This document shows positions 1-8,824 of a stretch of 64,000 nucleotides of DNA, piece after piece. Each line of letters starts with the position of its first letter. The stretch's first letter is position 1. Both the position numbers and the translations under genes were made by a program. The notes beneath the pieces were generated by a model. That model did not search any database. It was not told the DNA's origin and worked only from the letters and a program-made list of their open reading frames with translations. Origin of the DNA: Protaetiibacter sp. (GTDB taxonomy: Bacteria > Actinomycetota > Actinomycetes > Actinomycetales > Microbacteriaceae). The stretch lies in assembly GCA_030150265.1 (NCBI GenBank), contig JASLGG010000032.1, positions 186,001 through 250,000 of the forward strand, given 5' to 3'.

Positions 1-470
1 GCATCGAATTCGTCGAGGCGGATGCCATGCGCCTTCCCTTCGGCGACGAGGAGTTCGACGCCGTCACCATCAGCTTCGGTCTGCGCAACATCGCCGACCC
101 CATCGTGGCTCTCGGCGAGATGTACCGCGTGCTCAAGCCCGGCGGCCGGCTCGTGGTGTGCGAGTTCTCGCATCCGGTGAACCCGCTCATGCGCGTCGGC
201 TACGAGGGCTGGATGAAGGTCGCGATGCCGGTCCTGGCGAAGCTCGCGAGCTCGAACCCGGACGCCTACCGCTACCTCGTCGAGTCGATCCGCCAGTGGC
301 CCGCGCAGCAGACGCTCTCGCAGTGGATCCGCGGGGTCGGCTTCGCGCGCGTCGCGTACCGCAACCTCACGGGCGGGGTCGTGGCCCTGCACCGGGGGCG
401 CAAGCCCGCCGATCCGGAGGTGCGCGCCTCCGCCGCCCGTCGTCGCGCCCCGCGCCCGTCCACCCCCTGA
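1..470 (+). CDS. menG: Demethylmenaquinone methyltransferase (UbiE/MenG family), 5' truncated by window edge
   Basis: C-terminal part of the SAM-dependent C-methyltransferase that makes the last step of menaquinone synthesis in the cytoplasm. The reading frame is open from base 3 at the left edge, so the true start lies outside. Visible family features are the acidic ADAMRLPF segment, TISFGLRN, the RVLKPGGRLVVCEFS strand-loop after motif III, and the substrate-side segment ending in the GGVVALHRG strand. The last residues are a basic Arg/Pro tail. The next gene makes the polyprenyl diphosphate side-chain donor, so the two probably serve one quinone pathway. The N-terminal SAM-binding glycine loop is not in the window. 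Confidence 0.93.
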   Translation, partial: IEFVEADAMRLPFGDEEFDAVTISFGLRNIADPIVALGEMYRVLKPGGRLVVCEFSHPVNPLMRVGYEGWMKVAMPVLAKLASSNPDAYRYLVESIRQWPAQQTLSQWIRGVGFARVAYRNLTGGVVALHRGRKPADPEVRASAARRRAPRPSTP

Positions 471-491
471 CGCTCCAGAAACGGCCACCCC

Positions 492-1556
492 GTGACCTCG
501 ATCCCCTCGCTCGCCCGGCGCCGGCGCACCCTCGGCGCCACCCTCGGGCTCGGTGACGCGCTCTTCGCCTCGAGCGAGGAGAAGAGCTTCGCGCGCGCCA
601 TCGAGGAGGGCCTCGAGCGCGTCGAGGAGGGCCTCGCCGCGCAGCTGGTCTTCGCCGACGACATCGCCGACGCCACGAGCCGCTACCTCCTCGACGCGGG
701 CGGCAAGCGGGTGCGCCCGGTGCTCGCGCTGCTCACCGCGCAGCTCGGCGACGGGGTGACGGATGCCGTGATCACGGCCGCGCAGGCGGTCGAGATCACC
801 CACGTCGCCTCGCTGTACCACGACGACGTCATGGACGACGCCCAGGTGCGGCGGGGCGTGCCGAGCGCGCAGACCGTGTGGGGCAACTCCGTCGCGATCC
901 TCACCGGAGACCTGCTGTTCGCGCGCGCCTCGAAGCTCGTCGCCGGACTCGGCGAGCGAGCGCTCACCCTCCAGGCCGACGTCTTCGAGCGCCTGTGCCT
1001 GGGCCAGCTGCACGAGACGGTCGGCCCGCGCCCGGGCGACGACCCGATCGAGCACTACCTGCAGGTGCTCGCCGACAAGACCGGCTCGCTCATCTCCTGC
1101 GCCGCCGTCGTCGGCGTCGTGTTCTCCGACGCGCCCGAGGAGCTCCGGCCCGCCGTCGAGCAGTTCGGCGAGCGCATCGGCGTGGCCTTCCAGCTCGTCG
1201 ACGACGTCATCGACCTCTCCGGCGCGATCGAGCACACCGGCAAGGCCGCCGGCACCGACCTGCGCGCGGGCGTGCCCACGCTCCCCGTGCTCTACCTGCG
1301 TCGCGCGGCGGAGACGGATGCGGATGCGGCAGCGCTCCTCGCCCGGCTCGACGCCGGCGTGGCGCCGGGCGCCGACCCCGCCGCCTTCGACGCCGCCGTC
1401 GCGGAGCTGCGCGAGCATCCGGTGACCGCGCAGACCCTCGCCGAGGCGCGCCGCTGGTCGGACGAGGCGGTCGCGGCCCTCGCGCCGCTGCCCGAGGGGC
1501 CGGTGAAGAAGTCGCTCACGCGCTTCGCGCAGGCGATCGTCGAGCGCACCGGCTGA
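492..1556 (+). CDS. Polyprenyl (heptaprenyl/octaprenyl-type) diphosphate synthase
   Basis: Trans-isoprenyl diphosphate synthase, 354 aa, that would elongate farnesyl or geranylgeranyl diphosphate with isopentenyl diphosphate to build the menaquinone side chain. The first aspartate-rich motif DDVMD is at residues 111-115, preceded by the GGKRVRPVL substrate-binding loop near residue 71. The second motif, DDVID, sits near residue 235 and is followed by a lysine (GKAAGTDLRAG). Length and motifs match the long-chain all-trans enzymes. The GTG start is 21 nt after the menG stop, with no strong ribosome binding site, so the exact start is uncertain. Chain length cannot be read from sequence alone. 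Confidence 0.92.
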   Translation: MTSIPSLARRRRTLGATLGLGDALFASSEEKSFARAIEEGLERVEEGLAAQLVFADDIADATSRYLLDAGGKRVRPVLALLTAQLGDGVTDAVITAAQAVEITHVASLYHDDVMDDAQVRRGVPSAQTVWGNSVAILTGDLLFARASKLVAGLGERALTLQADVFERLCLGQLHETVGPRPGDDPIEHYLQVLADKTGSLISCAAVVGVVFSDAPEELRPAVEQFGERIGVAFQLVDDVIDLSGAIEHTGKAAGTDLRAGVPTLPVLYLRRAAETDADAAALLARLDAGVAPGADPAAFDAAVAELREHPVTAQTLAEARRWSDEAVAALAPLPEGPVKKSLTRFAQAIVERTG

Positions 1557-1626
1557 GCGCATCCGCCCCCGTGCATCCGCCCGCCCCACGTATCCGCGCC
1601 GTCCGGCGCCAGGAAGGGACACCCGC

Positions 1627-2979
1627 ATGAAGCTCCGCCTCGCCATCGTCGGCGCAGGGCCCGCCGGCATCTACGCCGCCGACATCCTGCTCAAGCACGA
1701 GCGCGGCTTCGACGTGTCGATCGACCTCTTCGAGCAGCTGCCGGCGCCCTACGGCCTGGTGCGGTACGGCGTCGCACCCGACCACCCGCGCATCAAGGGC
1801 ATCATCACGGCTCTGCGCGAGGTGGTCGACCGGGGCGACATCCGCATCTTCGGCAACGTGCTCTACGGGCGCGACATCACGCTCGACGACCTCAAGCGGC
1901 ACTACCACGCGGTGATCTTCGCGACCGGGGCGGTGCGGGACGCCGAGCTCGACATCCCGGGCATCGAGCTGCCCGGCAGCTACGGTGCGGCCGACTTCGT
2001 GAGCTGGTACGACGGCCATCCCGACTATCCGCGCACCTGGCCCCTCGAGGCGGAGTCGGTGGCGGTCGTGGGCAACGGCAACGTCGCGCTCGACGTGGCG
2101 CGCATCCTGGCGAAGCACCCCGAGGACCTACTGCCGACCGAGATCCCCGCGAACGTCTACGAGGGACTGCAGGCCTCGCCGGTGACCGACGTGCACGTGT
2201 TCGGCCGCCGCGGACCCATGCAGGTGAAGTTCACGCCGCTCGAGCTGCGCGAGCTCGGCGAGCTGCGCGACGTCGACATGATCGTGTACGACGAGGACTT
2301 CGACTACGACGAGGCCTCGAAGCGCGCGATCGAGTCGAACAAGCAGGTCTTCGTGATCGACAAGGTGCTCGGCCAGTGGCGAGAGCGCTCGGTGGGGCAG
2401 GCGTCGCGCCGGCTCCACCTGCACTTCTACGCGAAGCCTCTCGAGGTGGTGGCGGGTCCGGACGGACGCGTCGCCGCCTTCCGCTACGAGCGCACCGAGC
2501 CGGACGGCGAGGGCGGCGTGCGGGGCACGGGCGAGGTCCGCGAGGTGCCCGTGCAGGCGGTCTACCGTGCGGTCGGCTACTTCGGCTCGGCGCTGCCCGG
2601 GATCCCCTTCGACGAGGAGCGCGGCGTCATCCCGAACCACGAGGGCCAGGTGCTCGACCACCACAACGAGCTCGTGCCGGGCGTCTATGCGACCGGGTGG
2701 ATCAAGCGCGGCCCGGTGGGCCTCATCGGGCACACCAAGTCGGACGCGATGGAGACGATCTCGCACCTGGTGACGGATCAGGCGAGCTGGTGGAGCCCCG
2801 CCGCGCCCGCGGAGGAGGCGGTGACGCGTCTCCTCGAGGAGCGCGGTGTGGCCTACACCGACCTCGAGGGCTGGCACCGTCTCGACGCCCACGAGATCGC
2901 GCTCGGCGAGCCGGAGGGCCGTGCGCGCATCAAGGTCGTCCCGCGCGACGAGATGGTGCGGATCTCCCGCGAGGCGTAG
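1627..2979 (+). CDS. fprA: FAD/NADPH ferredoxin (adrenodoxin-type) reductase
   Basis: Flavoprotein of 450 aa that transfers electrons from NADPH to a ferredoxin, usually for cytochromes P450 or other oxygenases. The N terminus has the FAD Rossmann motif (IVGAGPAGIYAADIL). A second Rossmann fold for NADPH begins near residue 145 (VVGNGNVALDVARIL). The family signature ATGWIKRGPVGLIGHTKSDA lies near residue 360. Length is close to mycobacterial FprA and mitochondrial adrenodoxin reductase. ATG start preceded by AGGAAGGGA. No ferredoxin or P450 gene is next to it, so its partner is unknown. It follows the quinone genes after 70 nt and may share their transcript. Confidence 0.93.
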   Translation: MKLRLAIVGAGPAGIYAADILLKHERGFDVSIDLFEQLPAPYGLVRYGVAPDHPRIKGIITALREVVDRGDIRIFGNVLYGRDITLDDLKRHYHAVIFATGAVRDAELDIPGIELPGSYGAADFVSWYDGHPDYPRTWPLEAESVAVVGNGNVALDVARILAKHPEDLLPTEIPANVYEGLQASPVTDVHVFGRRGPMQVKFTPLELRELGELRDVDMIVYDEDFDYDEASKRAIESNKQVFVIDKVLGQWRERSVGQASRRLHLHFYAKPLEVVAGPDGRVAAFRYERTEPDGEGGVRGTGEVREVPVQAVYRAVGYFGSALPGIPFDEERGVIPNHEGQVLDHHNELVPGVYATGWIKRGPVGLIGHTKSDAMETISHLVTDQASWWSPAAPAEEAVTRLLEERGVAYTDLEGWHRLDAHEIALGEPEGRARIKVVPRDEMVRISREA

Positions 2980-3191
2980 CTCCGACCTCGACCGGAGGCG
3001 CGGGTTTTCCCTGTGTCGCGGGAGGTGATCGTGCGGGGGATCCGCGCGATTTCAGGCCCGGGATGCGAGATCGCCCGTCGCGGGCGCGGTGCGCGGACGA
3101 TACTCGAGCGGTTCGCCGGATCCCGCCGGAAGCGCCGCCGCGGCGCGCCTGGGGGACGAGGCTCGTCGTCGCTCATCGAGGAGTCCCCTGA

Positions 3192-4220
3192 ATGCCCGTC
3201 ACCCGTCATACCCGCCGCCGCTGGTCGGTCGGCCTCACCGTCGTCGCCGTCGCGCTGCTCGCCGCCCTTCCCGCGCTTCCCGCCGAAGCCGCCCCGGTCG
3301 GCTTCACCGACGGCCCCTCGGCGCCCGCCTCGCTCCAGCTGGGGAGCACCACCCTCGCGGTGTCCGGCAGCTGTGCGGCGGCCTCCTGGGACCCGCTGGC
3401 CGGCCAGGCGGTCACGACCGGGGTGATCGGGCTGAACTACCAGGTCGTCGATCCCGCGCTGGCACCGATCGGCGGGATCGCGTCCGTCCAGATCCCGATC
3501 CCGGCGGCGAGCACCGACTGGAGCACGACCCTCTCGATCGACTACGGCTCGCTCGGCACGCCGGCCGCGGGGGACTACCTGCAGCTCTGGTTCGACTGCC
3601 ACGACCCCGACAACGGCGGTCTCAACATCGTCTCGAGCTCCACGAACGTCGCCTTCGTCGGCGGTCCGCAGCCGCCGGCTCCGCACATCGGGACCGCACC
3701 GGACCCGACCGTGCCGACCGGCATCCCGTTCGACGGCACGACGGCGAGCGCCGAGGTGTCGGGGGTGTGCACCGACACCGCGGACGCGAGCTTCTCGCTG
3801 ACCGGCGGCGACGTGGTCGTCTATGCCGGGCTCGTCGATGCCGGCCACATCGTCATCGGGCAGCCCACGGGTACTGCGGTGACCCTCAGCGGTTCCCCGG
3901 CCTGGACGGCGACGGTTCCGTTCCCCGCAGCGACGGCCGCCGGCGAGTTCGTCGGATTCATGTACAGCTGCCAGGGCAGCATCGGCGGGGGGACCGTCAC
4001 GCTGTCGAGCGGAACGGTCCTGGTCCCGGTCACCGCCCCCGCATCCTCCGGCAGCTCCCGGGACCCGTCGGATCCCACCGCGACATCGACCCACGGGGGT
4101 GCGGCTCTCGCGGAGACCGGGCTCGGCGCGGCCGGATCGCTCGTGCTGTCGGTCGTCGCCCTGCTGCTCCTCGGAGCCGGCATAGGGCTGCGGGTGATCG
4201 GGCGCCGGCGAGCCGCCTGA
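3192..4220 (+). CDS. Secreted surface protein with LAETG sorting signal
   Basis: 342-aa exported protein of unknown function. It has a typical signal peptide (basic MPVTRHTRRRW start, hydrophobic stretch, AEA cleavage region) and ends with LAETG, a hydrophobic helix and a GRRRAA basic tail, which is the arrangement of a class E sortase substrate anchored to the cell wall. Between them are two related beta-rich segments, each with conserved SGxC and a later Cys; the first has the DYGSLGTPAAGDYL segment. A Pro/Ser/Thr linker precedes LAETG. It is clearly paralogous to the protein at 36105-37160, and both lie next to double-HTH LuxR genes. No sortase gene is in the window. Start ATG has GAGGAG 8 nt upstream. 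Confidence 0.85.
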   Translation: MPVTRHTRRRWSVGLTVVAVALLAALPALPAEAAPVGFTDGPSAPASLQLGSTTLAVSGSCAAASWDPLAGQAVTTGVIGLNYQVVDPALAPIGGIASVQIPIPAASTDWSTTLSIDYGSLGTPAAGDYLQLWFDCHDPDNGGLNIVSSSTNVAFVGGPQPPAPHIGTAPDPTVPTGIPFDGTTASAEVSGVCTDTADASFSLTGGDVVVYAGLVDAGHIVIGQPTGTAVTLSGSPAWTATVPFPAATAAGEFVGFMYSCQGSIGGGTVTLSSGTVLVPVTAPASSGSSRDPSDPTATSTHGGAALAETGLGAAGSLVLSVVALLLLGAGIGLRVIGRRRAA

Positions 4221-4223
4221 GCC

Positions 4224-4260
4224 GGCTGACGCGGGGGCGGTGCGGGCCCCCGCGTCAGCC
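4224..4260. terminator. Bidirectional intrinsic terminator
   Basis: Perfect 15-bp inverted repeat (GGCTGACGCGGGGGC and its complement) with a 7-nt loop, lying between two converging genes. The right arm contains the stop codon of the minus-strand regulator. No U-tract, as is common in high-GC actinobacteria. Confidence 0.8.
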
Positions 4261-6000
4261 GCGGCCCTCGAGGAAGGCCGCGGCGACGCCCGTGCGGTTC
4301 CGTGCGTCGAGCACGAGCCGCACGGCCGCGACATGCTGCTCGACCGTCTTCTCGGCGATCTCGAGCACTGTCGCGATCTCGGCGTTCGTGCATCCCGTCG
4401 CGATGAGTGCTGCGACCTGCCCCTGGCGCACGCTGAGGCGGTCGAGGCGGGTTCCCGTGGCCGTCGCCGGGAGCATCGCGTCGGCGAGCTGGCCGCGGCC
4501 CGCGAGCTCGAGCCGGTCGAGTGCGCCGCGGATGTGCGCCTCGACCGTCCGCGGGCTCAGGAAGAGCCGTCGGCCGATCTCCTCGTTCGTCGCTCCCGCG
4601 GCCGCGAACAGCGCGACCTCGCGCTGCCGTGCCGTCAGCAGCGACGGGGCAGCCGCCTCGGGGCGGAAGAGCGCCACCGCGCGGGCGCGCAGGCCGTGCA
4701 CGCCGGTCGCCGCGGCCACCGGATCGAACGCGGCCAGCTCGCGCAGCGCCTCCGCGCGCCCCCGGTACCGGAGCGCCGCGATCAGCCGCACCCAGTGCGC
4801 CTGCACGAGGTCGAGCGCGACCCCCGTTCCCCGGGACAGCGGCACCGGGTCGACCTCCTCGCCGCGCAGGGCGCGCATCCGCGCGACGGCGGCGATCCGG
4901 ATCGGGGAGTCGAAGAGCGATTCGGCGTAGGCGAGCAGCTCCTCGGAGAGCTCGGAGTCGGCGGCCTCGAGCGCCGCGCGGAATCGGAACTCGGTCACCG
5001 AGACGCGCATCGTGTGCTCGAGCGACTGGTCGGCGACGGGACCGAAGTGGTCGATCATCCGTGCGGCCCCGACGAGGTCGCCGCGGCTCGCGAGCCCGAG
5101 CGCGAGGAATCCGGCGGCGGCGTGGACGGCGGCGTCGCCGACTCCCCGCCACGGCCCCTCGACGAGCCGCCGCTCGACCTCGTCGCTCTCGAAGCGCAGC
5201 GTCGTGCCGGTCAGCGCCGCCTGCGAGAAGAGCATCGCGTAGGCGATGACCATGCTCGGCGTGACCGGTGCACCCGGCTCGAGCATCGCGAGTCGCTGCC
5301 GCATCACGTCGCGCGAGGTGCCGTAGTCGCCGCGCATCGCGTGCGCGAGCCCGATCACCGACTGCACCCAGCCGCTCCAGGCGGTCAGCGCGTGCCGCTC
5401 GACCAGCCGGCCGAGGCGCGCGGCGTAGTCGAGCGCCCAGTCCGCGCGGGTGTGGTGCACGACGTAGAACGCCGCGAACACCGCCGCGGGCATGCCGATC
5501 GCGGCGACGGCCACGCTCCGGGCCTCGCGCAGCCAGCGATCGGCGCCGTCGGTCACCCGGTCGAGCAGCGCCTCGAGCTCCGCCCAGCTGCGACCGGTGC
5601 GGGGCGCGTCGTCGAGCGTCCACTGCTGCACGATCAGGGCGAGCCGCAGCAGCGTCTCCGGCTCGTGATCGCGTCCGGGCTCGGGGACCGCGAGCGGCAC
5701 GACCCGGCCGGCCCAGGAGGCCGCGAAGGCGAGCAGCGTCCCGGCGAACTCCTGCACCCCGGGGTCGTCGCTCGCGGCGACGACCGTGTGCGTGCGCGCC
5801 ACCGCATCCGGGAACCGGCCGCCGGCCATCTCGACGAGGGCGATCCGCAGCGACTGCGCCGGGTCGCCATCCGCCTCCGCCGCGGCCACGAGGCCGGCGT
5901 CGAGCGCCTCCGCCAGGCTGCGGAGGCCGAGCGCGCGTCGCTCGCCGGGCAGCAGCGCGAGCGCCGGGGCAGCCGGTGCGGGATCGTCGGGCAGCGTCAT
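4255..6000 (-). CDS. Large LuxR-family regulator with two tandem C-terminal HTH domains
   Basis: 581-aa transcription regulator. Residues 1 to about 440 are Ala/Leu-rich helical repeats of TPR-like look, without a Walker A motif, so it is not a standard LAL/MalT ATPase. The C terminus holds two complete LuxR-type HTHs: the first at about 450-505 (LLTARQREVALFAAAGATNEE, SPRTVEAHIRGAL) and the second at about 520-570 (LSVRQGQVAALIATGCTNAEI, AEKTVEQHVAAV). Two HTHs in one chain are unusual. It converges on the LAETG surface gene. A homologue with the same domain order lies at 34216-35946, again beside a LAETG gene, which suggests that each regulator controls or senses with its neighbour. ATG start; TAGCCT 10 nt upstream suggests a very short leader. 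Confidence 0.85.
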   Translation of the reverse strand: MTLPDDPAPAAPALALLPGERRALGLRSLAEALDAGLVAAAEADGDPAQSLRIALVEMAGGRFPDAVARTHTVVAASDDPGVQEFAGTLLAFAASWAGRVVPLAVPEPGRDHEPETLLRLALIVQQWTLDDAPRTGRSWAELEALLDRVTDGADRWLREARSVAVAAIGMPAAVFAAFYVVHHTRADWALDYAARLGRLVERHALTAWSGWVQSVIGLAHAMRGDYGTSRDVMRQRLAMLEPGAPVTPSMVIAYAMLFSQAALTGTTLRFESDEVERRLVEGPWRGVGDAAVHAAAGFLALGLASRGDLVGAARMIDHFGPVADQSLEHTMRVSVTEFRFRAALEAADSELSEELLAYAESLFDSPIRIAAVARMRALRGEEVDPVPLSRGTGVALDLVQAHWVRLIAALRYRGRAEALRELAAFDPVAAATGVHGLRARAVALFRPEAAAPSLLTARQREVALFAAAGATNEEIGRRLFLSPRTVEAHIRGALDRLELAGRGQLADAMLPATATGTRLDRLSVRQGQVAALIATGCTNAEIATVLEIAEKTVEQHVAAVRLVLDARNRTGVAAAFLEGRG

Positions 6001-6013
6001 CGCGCGGGACAGG

Positions 6014-7483
6014 CTACTGCAGTCCCGCGGTCAGCCGCATCAGGTTGTCGACCGTCTGGATGCCGAAGGAGCGCTGCCGCCACTCGTCGAGGGTGAGCTC
6101 GCGGCTCACCGCGCGGTAGGCGTCCTCCACCTCGCGCAGCTGCGTGAGGAACGGCTCGCCGTGGATCATCACCGAGATCTCGAGGTCGAGGGTGAAGGAG
6201 CGCATGTCCATGTTGCTCGAGCCGATGATGGCGATCTCATCGTCGAAGGTCATGTGCTTGGCGTGCAGGATGGTGGGCGCCGGATAGAGGTAGATGTGCA
6301 CGCCCGCCTTCAGCAGCGCCTCGTAGTAGCTGCGCTGGGCGTGGTAGACCATGAACTGGTCGCCGATCTCGGAGACGAACAGCTCCACGTGCAGCCCCGA
6401 CTGAGCCGCCGTGGTGACGGCGTAGAGCATCGAGTCGTCGGGCACGAAGTAGGGGCTCACGAGCACGATGCGCCGCTGCGCGTTATAGACGAGCGAGTTG
6501 AACAGCCGCAGGTTGTTCTCGCCCGAGAAGCCCGGACCGCTCGGCACCACCTGGCAGTCGAGGTGCCCGTCGCCCGACAGCCGCACGGGAGCCGCCTCGC
6601 GCACGAGCAGCTCGTCCGTCTCCGAGTACCAGTCGGTCACGAAGATCGCGTCGATGCCGGCGACCACCGGGCCCTCGAAGCGCACCCAGTAGTCCTTCCA
6701 GTGCAGGCCGCGCTTGTGGTTCTTGCGCTTCTGGTACGGCGTCTCGATCACGTTGAGCGACCCCGTGAACGCGACCGCCCCGTCCACCACGAGCAGCTTG
6801 CGGTGGTTGCGCAGGTCGGGGCGCTGGAAGCGGCCCTTGAGCGGCTGGAGCGGCAGCATGAGGTGCCACTCGATCCCGGCATCCGTCAGGAAGCGCTTGG
6901 TGCGGCGGAAGCCCGGGTACTGCAGGTTGCCGAGGTGGTCGAGCAGCACCCGCACCTTCACCCCGCGGGCGCGTGCGGCCGCGAGCGCCTCGAAGAACGG
7001 CCGGGTGGTGTCGTCGAGCGACAGGATGTAGAACTCGACGTGCACGATGCGCCGCGCCCGGCGCACCTCCTCCGTCATCGCGTCGAAGGCCTCCTGGTTG
7101 TCGGCCCACATCCGGGCGCTGTTGCCGCCGACGAGCGGCATCGCGCCGAGGGTGCGGTTGAGCTCGACGAGCGGCTCGAGCCACGGCGGCCAGCTGGGGT
7201 CCTTGCGCACGAGGTCGATGCCCTCGGTGGTCTCGAGGATGTACTCGTTGATCTCGCGCTGCTTGCGCCGGCGTCCCTTCGGCAGCCGCGCGCTGCCGAA
7301 CAGCAGGAAGAACAGGATGCCGAAGTAGGGGATGAAGAAGATCGCGAGCAGCCAGGCCATCGCCGTCTGCGGGCGGCGGTTGCGCGGCACGACGATGAGC
7401 GCCGTGATGCGCACCGCGAGGTCGACGACGATGAGCGCGATGAGGCCCGCGAGGGAGAGCCACGCGAGCAGTCGATCGTCCAC
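6014..7483 (-). CDS. cls: Cardiolipin synthase (phospholipase D family)
   Basis: 489-aa membrane enzyme that condenses two phosphatidylglycerols to cardiolipin and glycerol. Two N-terminal membrane helices (LAWLSLAGLIALIVVDLAV and AWLLAIFFIPYFGILFFLLF) are followed by two PLD domains with HKD motifs: HRKLLVVDGAVAFTGS near residue 228 and HAKHMTFDDEIAIIGSSN near 410. Length and layout match bacterial ClsA-type enzymes. Start is GTG. It ends 13 nt before the LuxR-type regulator, also on the minus strand, so transcription could continue into it. Confidence 0.94.
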   Translation of the reverse strand: MDDRLLAWLSLAGLIALIVVDLAVRITALIVVPRNRRPQTAMAWLLAIFFIPYFGILFFLLFGSARLPKGRRRKQREINEYILETTEGIDLVRKDPSWPPWLEPLVELNRTLGAMPLVGGNSARMWADNQEAFDAMTEEVRRARRIVHVEFYILSLDDTTRPFFEALAAARARGVKVRVLLDHLGNLQYPGFRRTKRFLTDAGIEWHLMLPLQPLKGRFQRPDLRNHRKLLVVDGAVAFTGSLNVIETPYQKRKNHKRGLHWKDYWVRFEGPVVAGIDAIFVTDWYSETDELLVREAAPVRLSGDGHLDCQVVPSGPGFSGENNLRLFNSLVYNAQRRIVLVSPYFVPDDSMLYAVTTAAQSGLHVELFVSEIGDQFMVYHAQRSYYEALLKAGVHIYLYPAPTILHAKHMTFDDEIAIIGSSNMDMRSFTLDLEISVMIHGEPFLTQLREVEDAYRAVSRELTLDEWRQRSFGIQTVDNLMRLTAGLQ

Positions 7484-7505
7484 GGGCTCAGTCTGGCAGG
7501 CTCGC

Positions 7506-7994
7506 TCAGCGCATGTTCACGAACTGCAGCGCGACATCCAGGTCCTTGCCCTTGAGCAGCGCGATGACGGCCTGCAGGTCGTCGCGGCTCTTCGACTGCA
7601 CCCGCAGCTCGTCGCCCTGGATCTGCGACTTGACCGACTTGGGGCCCTCGTCGCGGATGATCTTGGAGATCTTCTTGGCGTCGTCGGAGGAGATGCCCTC
7701 CTTCATCCGCGCCTCGATGCGGTACTCCTTGCCAGAGGCGAAGGGCTCGCCGGCGTCGAGCGAGCGCAGCGAGATGCCGCGCTTGATGAGCTTCTGCTCG
7801 AAGACCTCGAGCACGGCCTTGACGCGGTCCTCGGCGTTCGCCTTCATGAGGATCTTCTCGCCCGAGAACTCGATCGAGGCGCCGACGTTCTTGAAGTCGT
7901 AGCGCTGCGCGATCTCCTTCTGCGCCTGGCTCAGAGCGTTCTGGGTCTCCATCGAGTCGACCTTGCTCACGATGTCGAAAGAGGAATCTGCCAT
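7506..7994 (-). CDS. YajQ-family nucleotide-binding protein
   Basis: 162-aa cytosolic protein of the YajQ/UPF0234 family, which has been reported to bind cyclic di-GMP or other nucleotides. The start MADSSFDIVSKVDSMETQNA and the internal SGEKILMKANAEDRVKAV and KGKDLDVALQFVNMR segments are typical of the whole family. Full length, no defects. A TACCAT box ends 6 nt before the ATG, so the transcript is probably leaderless; it overlaps a possible promoter of the divergent transglycosylase gene. Molecular function in actinobacteria is not established. Confidence 0.93.
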   Translation of the reverse strand: MADSSFDIVSKVDSMETQNALSQAQKEIAQRYDFKNVGASIEFSGEKILMKANAEDRVKAVLEVFEQKLIKRGISLRSLDAGEPFASGKEYRIEARMKEGISSDDAKKISKIIRDEGPKSVKSQIQGDELRVQSKSRDDLQAVIALLKGKDLDVALQFVNMR

Positions 7995-8017
7995 GTGGCC
8001 ATGGTAGGACGTGGAGG

Positions 8018-8782
8018 ATGGGCGCCCGGATGCCGGTCATCGCCCTCGCCGTGGCGGGGGTCGTCGTCGCCGTGCTCCTCGTGGCCACGATCGTCTGGTT
8101 CCTGGAGCCGCGGAGCGCGAATCCGGGGGCCTCGCCGGCGCAGGAGCCGCTGCCGAGCTGGGCGCCGCCCACCGCACCGCCGGTGCGCGCGGCCGAGCCC
8201 ACGGGCCCGGGGATCGCGGGCCTCGCCGATCCCGGCTGGCTGCGCTCGGTCTCGGAGGCCACCGGCATCCCGGAGCGCGCCCTCGCGGCCTACGCGGGCG
8301 CCGCGATCGTGAAGGCCGACACGATGCCGGAGTGCGGGCTCGACTGGGCGACTCTCGCGGGGATCGGCGCCACGGAGTCCGATCACGGACGACACGGCGG
8401 CTCGCACCTCGACGCGAACGGCACGGCGGTCCCGGGCATCTTCGGCGTCGCCCTCGACGGGAACGGCGTGGCGCTCATCCCCGACAGCGACGGGGGCGCG
8501 ATCGACGGCGACCCGGATGCCGACCGCGCTGTCGGCCCCATGCAGCTGATCCCGGAGGCGTGGCGCAACTGGCACGTCGACGGCGGGGGCGACGGCGTCG
8601 AGGACCCCCAGAACATCGACGACGCGGTGCTCGCCGCCGCCAACTACCTGTGCCGCTCGAGCACCTTCGGCACCGAGGACGGATGGCGCGCCGGCATCCG
8701 CTCCTACAACGCGCCCGAGGTCTACCTCGGCACGGTCGCCCGCTTCGCGATCCGCTACGCGGATGCGGCGGCAGCTGGGTGA
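8018..8782 (+). CDS. Secreted or membrane-anchored lytic murein transglycosylase
   Basis: 254-aa predicted peptidoglycan hydrolase of the SLT superfamily. One N-terminal hydrophobic helix (VIALAVAGVVVAVLLVATIVWFL) without an obvious cleavage site suggests a membrane anchor, followed by a Pro/Ala-rich linker. The catalytic region has GIGATESDHGRHGG with the likely catalytic glutamate (ATES), then GPMQLIPEAW, and AANYLCRSS before IRSYNAPEVYL. These are the hallmarks of the actinobacterial transglycosylase group. The ATG at 8018 lies 7 nt after TAGGAC and overlaps GGAGG too closely to use it, so either a leaderless start or the ATG at 8030 applies. Divergent from yajQ. Confidence 0.88.
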   Translation: MGARMPVIALAVAGVVVAVLLVATIVWFLEPRSANPGASPAQEPLPSWAPPTAPPVRAAEPTGPGIAGLADPGWLRSVSEATGIPERALAAYAGAAIVKADTMPECGLDWATLAGIGATESDHGRHGGSHLDANGTAVPGIFGVALDGNGVALIPDSDGGAIDGDPDADRAVGPMQLIPEAWRNWHVDGGGDGVEDPQNIDDAVLAAANYLCRSSTFGTEDGWRAGIRSYNAPEVYLGTVARFAIRYADAAAAG

Positions 8783-8796
8783 GGAGCGCCCGCGAG

Positions 8797-8823
8797 GCGG
8801 ACGCGTCTCGAACCGCCGTCCGC
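8797..8823. terminator. Possible hairpin terminator between converging genes
   Basis: Seven-base-pair stem GCGGACG/CGTCCGC with a 13-nt loop in the 42-bp gap between the transglycosylase stop and the LacI stop. No T-run. Weak evidence beyond position. Confidence 0.4.
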
Positions 8824-8824
8824 G

